Of a stretch of 64,000 nucleotides of DNA, positions 52,803 through 62,965 are shown one piece after another. The translations under genes and the position numbers were made by a program. The notes under the pieces were generated by a model. The model was given only the letters and a program-made list of their open reading frames with translations, was not told where the DNA came from and made no database searches. This stretch comes from Takakia lepidozioides (taxonomy: Eukaryota; Streptophyta; Takakiopsida; Takakiales; Takakiaceae), in assembly GCA_030704615.1 (NCBI GenBank), contig CM060731.1:95524756-95588755 (forward strand), in the 5' to 3' direction. Positions within the stretch are counted from its first letter, which is position 1. Each line of letters begins with the position of its first letter.

Positions 52803-53706
52803 TGGAATGTGGCACCGCAATTCCGTCGAAGCTGTCATTAAGAAAAGGTACAATGACAGTCCGGATGGAAATGCGGCACCGCATTTCCCTTCAACTGCCA
52901 AGTACGCAAACTGGTCTTCTTTCCGTCCCACCAGAAAATGAAGGGATGGTCCACTATCAGTCCGGACGGAAATACGGTGGCGCCTTTCCGTCCAGACTCT
53001 CGGGAAAGCAATGTCTGGACGGGAATGCGGCACCACATTTCCATCCGACCACCTGTTCAGGGATCGTATAGTTGGAGCCCGGACGAAAATGCGGCACTGC
53101 ATTTCCGTCCCACCAGGTATTAAGGGATGCTTAGGTGTCGGTCCGGACGGAAATGCAGCACCGGATTATTATCCCACCATGTATCAAGGATACTTAGGTG
53201 TCAGTTAGGACGAAAATGCGGCACTGCATTTCCATCCACAATGGTAGAAAGGCATGGTCCAGTGGGACCCCGGACGGAAATGCAGCGCCGCATTTCCGTC
53301 CCACCAGGTATTAAGGGATGCTTAGGTGTTAGTCCGGACGAAAATGCGGCAATGCATTTCCGTCCCCAACTGTTAAAAATGCATGGTGGAATGGGAGCCC
53401 GGACGGAAATGCAGCACCGGATTATCATCCCACCATGTATCAAGGACGCTTAGGTGTCATTCAGGACGGAAATGCGGCACCGCATTTCCATCCACAATGG
53501 TAGGAAGGCATGGTCTAGTGGGAACCCGGATGGAAATGCAGCACCACGTTTCCGTCCCACCAGGTATAAAGTGATCGGTAGGTGTCAGTCCGGATGAAAA
53601 TGCGGCAACGCATTTCCGTCGCCAGGTTCATCCCGCCCACCTCTTTTCCCCAAATGATGATCATCGTGCAAGGGGGGATGCGAGTCGGGACGCCGCATTT
53701 CCGTCT
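52803..53706. repeat. Class A palindrome array with 64-bp spacing
   Basis: At least thirteen sites with class A half-sites, centres near 52813, 52877, 52978, 53031, 53095, 53159, 53222, 53286, 53350, 53415, 53478, 53542 and 53606. Nine intervals are 63-65 bp, one is 53 and one is 101. Many sites have GCAGCACC in place of GCGGCACC, and two right halves have changed to CCGGATTATYAT. Spacers (ACCAGGTATTAAGGGATGC) differ from modules 1 and 2. No class A gene lies beside this array; a class C gene is 0.8 kb to the right and a chromovirus LTR to the left. Confidence 0.93.
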
Positions 53707-53745
53707 CAACTGCCATCCACCCATGCTCTTTGAAAGTCGTTTGAC

Positions 53746-53747
<2 letters not shown>

Positions 53748-53776
<29 letters not shown>

Positions 53777-53844
53777 CCCCCTCTTTGGAGCCACTAGTAA
53801 TGCTACCCAGCACACACTGGGAGGGGGGGGGGGGGGGGGGGGGG
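53748..53844. repeat. T29 and G22 homopolymers
   Basis: A run of 29 T at 53748-53776 and a run of 22 G at 53823-53844, only 46 bp apart, followed by CATGAGC heptamers at 53853-53890. Either real simple repeats or a difficult assembly spot. Confidence 0.95.
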
Positions 53845-53932
53845 TTTGCAAATCCATGAGCATGAGCGGTGAGCGCATGAGCATGAGCAGAGTTTCCCGA
53901 CCCTCGCCCGAACCTACACCGAACCTACTCTA

Positions 53933-54120
53933 AGGTGGAGGTCGGCAACCAAAACTGCCGACTTAATGCATAGTGGTAACACTCCACGGAAATAGAAAAT
54001 GCAACGCCTATCACCGTGGGCTGCAGGTGAGTTGTCGTAGTTGCCACCGACTATAGCACCACCCTCAAAATTGGCAAGTCTGTACGGCGATGTTAGTGTT
54101 ATGGTCGCCACCGACTATAT
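53933..54120. repeat. Class C palindromes downstream of the class C gene
   Basis: Imperfect copies of the class C palindrome (half-site ATAGTCGG): GTAGTTGC-CA-CCGACTATA near 54047 and ATGGTCGC-CA-CCGACTATA near 54111, plus separate half-sites GTCGG and CCGAC near 53943 and 53960. They lie 3' of the class C gene, as class A palindromes lie 3' of the class A gene. Confidence 0.7.
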
Positions 54121-54535
54121 CATCCCCAGTGAAAGCTAGACCCAAGCTGGACCTATTGTGTCTATAACTACATAGTTGAAATTACTTGTTCTTGAAATGG
54201 ACACTGTTGAAGCGTGATTGTCTGTGAGGGAAGGAGTGTGCACATGGGCATAAGTTTAATATTTGGGCATTGTGGCTGGCATGTCATGGCAAGGGTCTTT
54301 ATATCAATCAGCAGAGTACTAACTTGTATCATTTGGATATTTGTGACCGACAATTTATGACTTCAGCAGACTAGGCTCAGCACTCCAGCAATTCCAAACC
54401 AGGGGAATGTGAAGGGTTGGAGGATGGTGAGGATGTGAAGATCATGCAATTAAGAAGACTGAACATCCACATTGGAGTAAATTTTTCGCACAACAAACAC
54501 CCTATCACTGTACAGATTTTCAATGATTCAGCGCA

Positions 54536-56356
54536 TCAGAGAAACCCGTTTGAGTTAGGGTTTAGGGTAAAGCAAATGCAACTACGTAACATTCGGACTA
54601 CCAGGGTCTCACCATACTCCGACGCTTCCTGCACACCCCAGAAACTACTGTTGCGGGGGAGGGACCCGGTAGCAAGTCGAGGCCAAGTCTTAACTGATCT
54701 TTGGGCTAGGAGTCCTCTCCTCACCAACGACCTCGTCAACATACTCTTCGCGGAGCCTTCCTCGGTCGTTGGATCCTCGCTTTCCGATCCCTCTTCTGCA
54801 GAATTATCAAAATAGTTCCGTACCGTAGAAAATTGAGCAGCAGCCCTCACCTGTGCTGGCCATTGTGCCTGTTGAGACATTCCTGTCCACGGTTGCTCAT
54901 CCTGAGCCTGCGCTTCTGTTGCCGCATAGGGAGGCATGTCGTACCCTTTCTCCGGAGTATTTAGAGCTGCAACCTGTTCAAGCACTTTCAACCTCTTCTC
55001 CCTACCAGCGTCTCCCTCCCGGTATCCGTGGAAGACCCTGGAATCCCCATGATGTCCTCCGCGGGACGCTTGCAATCTGCAAGGGCGGCTCGTAACTGCA
55101 AATTACGACATGACCTATTAGATCAATTTTGCATGAATGATGATTTGAGGAAATGAGAACATTTAGAACATGCTAACAATGAAGACACTTACATAGAAGT
55201 TGGACTTACTCACTCCAACGATTGTACGTGAATCTGAATGTCATCCCTTTAGTCGTTCAACCAGTCAGTGTCGGCAGCTGTCTTATCGACAACGGTGGCC
55301 GCAGGTGCCTGCCGCTGCAATCCCCCTAGCCTCTCTCGCAGTAGCTCATTCGTCCCCTTCCAGGCAACAGAGGCCTTCCGCAATTGTTGCAGCCACCATG
55401 GAGGACCCGCATCCCGCTATCAGATCGACTACTGTTCCCCCTTCTGGTGAACACATCTCCATGAAGGTTTGCATGAACCTGGGGCTTTTTTCACGTGCCC
55501 CGTGGAAGAAGGTGTCATCTTGTCGTTTGTGGAGTCTATCCTCCCTGACCATGTTCCTCACCACATCCTTAGTGACGCTGTTGTGGTCGGTGTCAAGCTT
55601 TGCAGCTATCTCCCGCAAGTTGAAATTGGCGTCCATGCCTCTCAATAGACAAAATGCATAGAAAATCACAGTCTGCCATTACAAATTTGAGGAGGAACCC
55701 CGTCAGATCGGTATTATGTAAGAGAAGACATACAACATTCTGTAAAGGTTATGTTTCAAGAAACTAATGGACTTTGTAGCTGCACGATTCTAAAATGAGT
55801 TGTGGTAGTCGTTACAGACTATAACGTCGAAACCACACAATTTTGGTTGATAGTCGGCACCGACAATGATCCGAACAAATCCGACCAAATCGTTACCGAC
55901 CAAATGCGACAATCCGGCACTTCAATGACTAAGTAACAAGACACAACATTCTAATAGTCAGTGCCGACCATAAATATTAATGTGGGTGAACAGAGAAATA
56001 GTCGGTGCCGACTATGCAAAGAGAGTATGCGCCCCCAAACATGTCTGCACCGACTATATATCTATTGACAACCCATAACTAAAACAATAGATATTTGACG
56101 ACTATTAAATACATTTATAAAATAATGTCGATGAAGATGTGGTACATGCAATGAAAAGTTGAAAGTGCTTATCAAACAATATAAGCAGTTTAGTCAGTTT
56201 GAACTTACCTGTGGCTGCCCTTGCTCTCCAGATTGAAGTGGTAGCCGATTGAGACAAGTCCACTTTCTCTTGATAACTTTGAAGGGCCCCGCTGGGCCCA
56301 CACATCTCTGAATTTCCATCTCTGTCTTGGCATCACCCTTGCAAAAAATAACAAGG
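54536..56356 (-). pseudogene. Class C relative: methyltransferase-like gene, C-terminal half
   Basis: The first exon (56356-56209) encodes GDAKTEMEIQRCVGPAG and KVIKRKWTCLNRLPLQSGEQ, matching class A LKKEWTCINTLGLRSEG, and ends at GTAAGT. After a 536-bp intron the exon from 55672 joins in phase: FYAFCLLRGMDANFNLREIA, SPRFMQTFMEM, GGTVVDLIAGCGSSMVAATI and CCLEGDE. This is a clear SAM-binding motif I (DLIAGCGSS) followed by the acidic strand-2 residue, closer to standard N4/N6 methyltransferases than class A. A TGA follows GDE. A further exon (55075-54536) has GYDMPPYAATEAQ and FDNSAEEGSESEDP, matching the class A C-terminus. The 5' half, with motif IV and any ParB part, is cut off by an LTR at 56357. 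Confidence 0.65.
55805..56063. repeat. Class C palindromes inside the class C intron
   Basis: Half-site ATAGTCGG, two-base centre, reverse complement. One perfect 18-bp copy at 55998-56015 (centre TG), and near-perfect ones near 55859 (CA), 55963 (TG), 56050 (CA) and a weak one near 55813 (TA). All lie in the intron 55673-56208. Confidence 0.85.
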
Positions 56357-57250
56357 TGTCGCGCGGCTTTTACTCACCCATCCCTTCGCTATCCGAGGTG
56401 GAAACTCCAAGATAGAAGAGTGGAAATCTCTAAGTACTCAGCCGCTCAGAACAATCAGTCATGACCTACAGCTAGTGTATCATGGGTGTTTCCTATTTGT
56501 TTTCCTTTCCGCATTCATGTTAGCTACCTGGCTATTGATAATTAAGTATCATTTGCTTCATCATCTATCGGATTCCATCAACTCATCCATTCATTCCACA
56601 GCTTCACTCAGATCTCTCTACCAGGGTGATTGTATCGTATAAGTATCATATTATGATTTATCAGGTATCAGGCCGAAGCCATTGTGTCTCTAATCTGCTC
56701 TACAATATCACTACAGCTTTGCATATAACAAGCATCTACTAATCATCTCTCCTCCTTCACCGTGCTCTCCATTTTGCTTCGTTCTGGCTCTCGCCCGATC
56801 CCTCTCATACATGACCAAGTGTCTCCCGTGAAGTCCCTTCCTTCAGTCCTTGCTCCTCACTTATCTTCTACCCGTGCCTCTAACCGTTTCCCTCACTAAC
56901 CGTCGTCCGTGAACTACATGTTCCGTTTGCAGGTGTTGTTCCCCACAGTCGTTCCTTGTCCTGCTCTACGTTCCCTATGGTCGTGACAGCTGTGTCAAGC
57001 TGTGACTGGCTGTGTGAAACTGTGAAGGGCTTTGACGGCTGTGCATGTGTTTGGCTGTGTCGGGCTGTGACTGGCTGTGTGGCTGTGTCGGCTGTGACGG
57101 GCTGTGTTGGCTGTGATGGCTGTGTCGGGCTTGTGACGAGCTGTGGCTGACTGTGTCTGGCTGTCGGCTGTGTTGGCTGTGAGGCTGTGTCGGGCTGTGA
57201 CGAGCCTGTGGTGACTGTGTCTGGCTGGTCGGCTGTGACTGCTGTCGAGG
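56357..57250 (-). repeat. Partial Ty3/gypsy LTR interrupting the class C gene
   Basis: Starts TGTCGCGCGGCTTTTAC and matches the LTRs at 30128 and 42427 up to the GGCTGTG minisatellite (about 56985-57245), where it stops without the expected end. CATGAGC heptamers follow at 57258-57325, then the second N gap. Confidence 0.88.
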
Positions 57251-57337
57251 TTTACTATGTCATGAGCATGAGCAGAAACCATGAGCCATGAGCCATGAGC
57301 CGCATGAGCCGCATGAGCGGTGAGCCGAAGTCTAAGA

Positions 57338-57837
57338 NNNNNNNNNNNNNNNNNNNNNNNNNNNNNNNNNNNNNNNNNNNNNNNNNNNNNNNNNNNNNNN
57401 NNNNNNNNNNNNNNNNNNNNNNNNNNNNNNNNNNNNNNNNNNNNNNNNNNNNNNNNNNNNNNNNNNNNNNNNNNNNNNNNNNNNNNNNNNNNNNNNNNNN
57501 NNNNNNNNNNNNNNNNNNNNNNNNNNNNNNNNNNNNNNNNNNNNNNNNNNNNNNNNNNNNNNNNNNNNNNNNNNNNNNNNNNNNNNNNNNNNNNNNNNNN
57601 NNNNNNNNNNNNNNNNNNNNNNNNNNNNNNNNNNNNNNNNNNNNNNNNNNNNNNNNNNNNNNNNNNNNNNNNNNNNNNNNNNNNNNNNNNNNNNNNNNNN
57701 NNNNNNNNNNNNNNNNNNNNNNNNNNNNNNNNNNNNNNNNNNNNNNNNNNNNNNNNNNNNNNNNNNNNNNNNNNNNNNNNNNNNNNNNNNNNNNNNNNNN
57801 NNNNNNNNNNNNNNNNNNNNNNNNNNNNNNNNNNNNN
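57338..57837. other. Assembly gap (500 N)
   Basis: Exactly 500 N. The left flank is a CATGAGC tract after a broken LTR; the right flank is the end of a pre-gag ORF of the same retrotransposon family. Confidence 0.99.
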
Positions 57838-58540
57838 CATTTCTTTTAATGTGGCAATAACCAAAACTCTCTTCTGTAATATCTCTCGTATATGCCTGGG
57901 TTTCTTTCAAGCTTCAATGCACCCTTGGCTATACTAGAAGTCTCCGTTACCATATAACCATATGGCAAACAAGTCTGGAAAGCTGTTCTTGGGTGTGAGT
58001 TGATCCACAGAATATCCTTTGGAATCCAATTCTTTACCAGTACAAGCCTCTTCATGCATATGAGTATAAACATTCACCTTCCTTTCCTCCCAGCCTTCAA
58101 ACTCTACTCGCTTAATGGATAGCAATGCTATCACATAAACCAGTGTTGGTAACCAACGTGCTCTTCCTCTACAGGCCACTTGATAAATCTTTATCACTCC
58201 TTTCTCCAGACCCCACTCAGGGTCAGCATCATGCACTCTTTTAAGAATGTTTTCTTTACAACCGTCTGGCAATTCCAAGAACTTGAAAGAATCGTTTGGA
58301 CAATCTTTCCTTCTCAGTTTCACAGGGAATTTGATTCACATCAAATTTCTTTAATTCTCCAACCCACCATGATCCACCAGATGCCTGTCACATCTAGTTG
58401 TTCATGACCTAGTCTCCCAGTACGGTCGCCAAATGTCGAACGGCTTTTATTCACCCATCCCTTCGCTATCCGAGGTGGAAACTCCAAGATAGAAGAGTTG
58501 GATATCTCTAAGCGCTCAGCCCGCTCAGTACAATCAGTCA
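57838..58540 (-). pseudogene. Third, frameshifted copy of the pre-gag ORF
   Basis: Homologous to 41839-42534. The part 58323-57934 keeps LPDGCKENILKRVHDADPEW and YVIALLSIKRVEFEGWEERK, then shifts frame near 58045. Its start (MTDCTERAERLEISN) lies in the LTR at 58434-59423 as in the other copies. The primer-binding site is slightly changed (ACGG for ATGG). Confidence 0.8.
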
Positions 58541-59423
58541 TGACTTGCAGCTAATGAATCATGGTTGTGCTTCCCATTTGTATTCCTTCTTGCCTTCATG
58601 TTATCAATTTACCTTATCTGATACTGAAGCATCAAATTGCTTCAGTATCTTCTTAGTTCCAGTTAATCATGCATTCATTTCACAGCTTCACTCATGTCTC
58701 TCTACACAGTGTGCTTGTATCGAATAAGTATCAGATTACGATTTATCAGGTACTAGGCCAATGTCAAAGTGACTCTAATCCGCCCTACAGTATCACTACA
58801 GCTCTGCATGAAATAAACCTCCATCAAGTCATTATCTCCTCTTCTGTGTAATCGTCATCCCTGTGCTCCAAGATCGTGCCCTCCGTCTGACCTTTCCCCT
58901 GATGTCTAAGAAGTGATCCAAGAAGTCATCCCCCAGAAGTCCCCGCTCTTCGCTTTATCTACCTACAAGCTGTTCTTACCGCCTTGTTAACTAACCGTCA
59001 CCCCTGAAGTAACATATTCCCTCTGCAGATGTCGTTCCTACACAGTCGTTCCCTGTCCATGTTAACCGTTCCCCCTGATCTGTGACAACTGTGCAAAACT
59101 GCGTTGGGCTGTGTGACGCTGTGACGGGCTGTGACTGGCTGTGACTGGTGTGTGTCGGGCTGTGACTGGCTGTGATTGGTTGTGACGGACTGTGACGGAC
59201 TGTGATGACTGTGACGGGCTGTGACTGGCTGTGTCGGGCTGTGTTGGCTGTGACGGCTGTGTAGGCTGTGTAAAGCTGTGGCGGGCTGTGTCGGGCTGTG
59301 TAACCCCCCCCTAAAGTCTGCTGCTGTCACCCCTAAGGCTCCTGTTGGTCTCAATCTGTGTAAAAATTAAGGGTACCCCACAGAACCTGTAAAAGCGTTA
59401 AAGTCCCAAGCAGCCCTCTAACA
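58434..59423 (-). repeat. 5' LTR of a diverged Ty3/gypsy copy, inserted in module 3
   Basis: 990 bp, starts TGTCGAACGGCTTTTATT and ends CCCTCTAACA. It is the most diverged of the LTRs, so probably the oldest insertion. It directly abuts the WNCCQWT-family paralog of module 3 at 59424, which is cut inside its coding region. The bases beside the left LTR at 56357 (CAAGG) and the right end here (GTTCA) are not a target duplication, so the two LTRs need not belong to one element. Confidence 0.88.
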
Positions 59424-60053
59424 GTTCACCACAATGTCGTGCCCTTCAATCATACCACCATCGAATATGGAAAGCTTCACGTTTTCGTCGTCCACACCAA
59501 TGCAAATGTCCCCATACAATGGAGAGAGGAGCGCACTCCTTCAGGAGTATACGTCTCTCCGATGGAGTCCACCCACGTCCACTGGCAGCAGTTCCACCGC
59601 AACAGCATAGCAGTGCGCATTCTTCTGCATGGGTGCCCGTCGTAGCTTGGAAAATCGGAATCAAGGATGTGCAGGAGCCACGGACTCCTCAGACCAAGAT
59701 CGTCACCCCGCTCGAAGGCATAGTGGCCTGGGATATACTAAAAAACGGACAATGTTTCCACATTCGAACCAGTATCTTTTGTGTAATCTGTGTACCAGAT
59801 AACGATGTCTCCCGATGTGGCCGAATACATTGCATAATCGAAGCCATAAGGTAGTCGTCCCGGTTCCGGAAGTACGACATCCTTGCAAATGAGGACCTAA
59901 GGACGTCTTTGATGCGATGACAATGACCTTTGCGGACATCAACGAAGCCCTTAGATTTTTGAAATGATGAGAAGCAGAAGAGCAGTGCGGGCTCCAATAA
60001 TGGAGCATCTCGGTCACACGTACCCACCAATCATCGTGTAACGTGTTCATCAT
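59424..60053 (-). pseudogene. WNCCQWT-family paralog of module 3, broken
   Basis: The minus strand matches 15401-16047 of module 1. Traces include APLLEPALLFCFSSFQKSKGFV and KIGIKDVQEPRTPQ on the complementary reading. The WNCCQWT region lies near 59575-59610 but frames are shifted several times. The 3' end is removed by the LTR ending at 59423. Divergent from the intact paralog at 60381. Confidence 0.6.
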
Positions 60054-60380
60054 GCCAGCGGTGGATGAACCGATACCTCTTTCTCATCCACGGGGTAATA
60101 GTTTGGAAATCCGCCACGAAGTCCATCCCCGCCTTGGCGCCGCCTTTACATCGAAGGGGGATGATGACTTCGTCGTTCGAGTGGCTATAGGCCCACCTGG
60201 CACTTACTGCCCATAGTTTGCATGGCAGGGAAGGAAACTGAAACGGCTACATTCATGGAGCAACCAATCTTCATCCGTGCAGGTTCCTGTAGGGGGGAAA
60301 TTTAAATTGCCCTGGAGTGTTTCTGAGGAATTGCAGCGTTTGCTTGAACTTCTTCCAGCCACCTGCTGCTCTTTTCAAGG

Positions 60381-60959
60381 ATGACGTGCCGTCAAAATCC
60401 TGCTGACTGCCCTTATCATGGCCACGATTATGCTATGTTCAAACCAGAATCAGGAGACATCATTGTCTGGCTCTCTGTTTTCATAGACGCTTCTGTGGAA
60501 TCAAGCGGGATTCTTTTGCGCGCAATGGTATTTGGAGGCTATTACCGCTTTGAGCGAGGTGAGGGCGAGGGTCAATGTAGTCCGTGGGTCCTGAAAATTG
60601 TTGACCTCGATATACCAAGGTGGAATGGGATGCCGGACAGATCACGCACGGCCTCACTTTGGCGCTGGAACTGCTGCCAGTGGACCAGGGAGGACGGCAC
60701 CGGGGAAAACTATATTCGTGGAGTTCACTCTGCTCTTCCATTGTATGGAGACATTCGGCTGAGTTGCGAAGACGAATCGCACGGGCACATGAGGCCCATA
60801 GTGACCTTGTCAATGTATGATGGTGGTATGATTGATGGGCATGACATTGTCGTCAGCTCCACCAAGGGCACCGGATCGACCGCATTGCAGTTTACCTCGA
60901 GGTGCCGCATCAGTAATGAGCTTGTTTTGAAGGCTATCGAAGTTCCGTCGACTTGGTGA
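60381..60959 (+). CDS. WNCCQWT-family protein, 192 residues (module 3)
   Basis: Intact ORF of exactly the same length as 14458-15036. It shares CPYHGHDYAMFKPESGDIIV, YYRFERGEGEGQC, LWRWNCCQWTRED, LPLYGDIRLSCEDES and LSMYDGGMIDGHDIVV. Differences include ASVESSGIL for VAGIKQEFL near residue 37. A GATCAATAAAA signal lies at about 61025. In the inverted module it again converges with the 3' end of the ParB-methyltransferase gene across a palindrome cluster. Preservation of two full-length copies suggests selection or recent duplication. Confidence 0.7.
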   Translation: MTCRQNPADCPYHGHDYAMFKPESGDIIVWLSVFIDASVESSGILLRAMVFGGYYRFERGEGEGQCSPWVLKIVDLDIPRWNGMPDRSRTASLWRWNCCQWTREDGTGENYIRGVHSALPLYGDIRLSCEDESHGHMRPIVTLSMYDGGMIDGHDIVVSSTKGTGSTALQFTSRCRISNELVLKAIEVPSTW

Positions 60960-61234
60960 CGCCCATGTAGAAGGAGGAAGGGCTTAGATTTGTCTGGAGT
61001 TGCTAAATGTGAGACACCGCGTTCGATCAATAAAACAACCCATCGTACCTCACTTCTGTATGCTTGTGTTTCATCGTGTTCAAGAATTGCCGTAATTGGC
61101 CCATTGTTTACAATTTAAGGTCTCATTTCTACAATGTGTCTGTCCATATGAATATACCAGAGTCAGCGATATCAGAGTCCTGAGGTGAAGAAAATCCATG
61201 TATGAGTAAAAGGAAACATGTACACGCCGAAGCT

Positions 61235-62155
61235 CGGAAATTCGGCACCGCATTTCATTTTTCTCCATGCACAATTTCTGGCAGCTCCCTTTCCTCCGTT
61301 GTCGTCGTAACAGAAATGCTGTACAACATTTCATTTCCTGACATCGCATTATCATACTTCGAATTGGAAATGCGGCGCCGCATTTCCATATTGGACCTTG
61401 AATTGTCCGAGCATGTCCAGTTGCTAATGCTTGTCCATGTCCATACTTGAAATGCGGCACCGCATTTCCATGTCCGTCATCAAAATTTCGTACCGGGCAA
61501 TGAAATGCGGCACCGCATTTCCGGAGAGCACAATGGAATGCGGTGCCGCATTTCCGTCCAATAAGACGGAATGCCCACACGGGTCTGGAATTGGACAAAC
61601 AACGATGTCTGTTTTGGAAATGCGGCGCCGCATTTCCATGTTGGGCAATCGAAAGTTTTTATAGGACAATGTAAGTTTTTATAGGACTATGGAATGCGGT
61701 GCGGCATTTCCGTCAAAGGGTCTGGAATTGGACAAACAACGATGTCCATTTTGGAAATGCGGCGCCGCATTTCCATGTACATCATCGAAATTTCTTATTG
61801 GACAATGGAATGCGGTGCCGCATTCCGGCATGGGGAGCCGCATTTCCGTCGATGGGTCTGCAGTTGGAAAAATGTCCATCTCCAAAATGTAAATGCGGCA
61901 CCGCATTTCCATGTTTGACCTCCGCATTTCCATTTACCTCCATGGAAGGAGCTGGCAATCGGCAAAACTGCCGTGTCGGAAACGGAAATGCGGCACCGCA
62001 TTCCGTTCGGTCGGCCGAACAGTTTCTGATGTCCAAATCATGAAACGGAAAATTGTCTTGCCCGGTTTGGGAAATGCGGTGCTGCATTTCCAAAACCGGG
62101 GCAAGAACAATTTTCCATTCCGACATTGAAATGCGGTTCCGCAGTTCCGATTTTG
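61235..62155. repeat. Class A palindromes of module 3
   Basis: About fourteen class A palindromes, for example near 61246, 61376, 61458, 61511, 61544, 61626, 61758, 61815, 61900, 61992 and 62080. Many are perfect. Spacing is irregular (33, 53, 54, 74, 76, 82). It corresponds to the cluster at 13440-14215 in inverted orientation. Confidence 0.92.
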
Positions 62156-62284
62156 GGAGGGACCAGGTTTGGACGATCTTGTCGTTGAGAAGCACATGGG
62201 AGAGGGGACATGAAGGACGGGGAGAATTTCCTTTTTATACTCCGGAATAGAATTTAAATGTATAGAGAGTTCATTAAAATTCTA

Positions 62285-62957
62285 TTAATCTTGAAAATCA
62301 TCACTATCGTCGTCTTGTCCTTGACTGTCCTGCTCCGCCTCCACCCCGTCATTGCCTTTCTCATCTCCAACGGACTGCTTGTTGGCCAGGCTTTCGAAAA
62401 TCCCATCTTCACCTTGCGGAACCGACCATCTCACCTCCGTTGGCTCGTCGTCCTCCCTGTCTGCATCGCTCTCATCCGCTAAATCACATATGAACTTTCG
62501 CACCCGTCTACCTGTCTCAGCTGTTGCCAACTCTTTCCTTATCCTTCTGTCCTCCCTAGCCCTCTCCAAAATCTGCTCTACTTTACTGGGATTCTCACAT
62601 CGTCTAATCGCTGTATTTGCAAGTTTAGCTGCATAACTAGGAAGGGAGTAGTCCTTCACCGGGCTCGTCATGAAGTCGCCCCTCGCAAAGAACGGGACAT
62701 TCTTCCTGGCAGGAAGTGTAGGCCCTACATGTTTCGACTCGGATCCTGGAATCCTGCACATAACAATCACCAACGAGACCAATGAGAACCACCGTCCGGA
62801 AATGCGTTTGACAAAAAATCACCCAGAAGGCTTTGCAAACTTACAATGTTTGCACTCACTCGTATTCCGGGTTCTCCTCGGTATCAATGTCCACTGTCTC
62901 TTCCTCCGACTCCGACAAATCCGAGGAGTCTTTGGCTTCGATGGGAGCTGTCAAGTT
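62285..62957 (-). pseudogene. Class A gene of module 3, C-terminal exons
   Basis: The last exon reads IPGSESKHVGPTLPARKNVP, MTSPVKDYSLPSYAAKLANT, ERAREDRRIRKELATAETG and ends in EDDDSDDFQD-like acidic sequence at 62285. It is open where module 1 has a one-base shift. The preceding exon (about 62870-62957) keeps the acidic SDLSESEEETVD-like stretch. Homology to module 1 stops near 62950, and TGTGAAACTAGCTAGG, a possible LTR start, begins at 62971. The methyltransferase and ParB parts are absent. Confidence 0.65.
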
Positions 62958-62965
62958 ATTTTACC

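Noticed and set aside
56357-59423. A complete retrotransposon between the LTRs at 56357 and 58434
   Set aside because: The left LTR is truncated, the LTRs are quite diverged, the flanks show no target duplication and a gap of unknown size lies between them.
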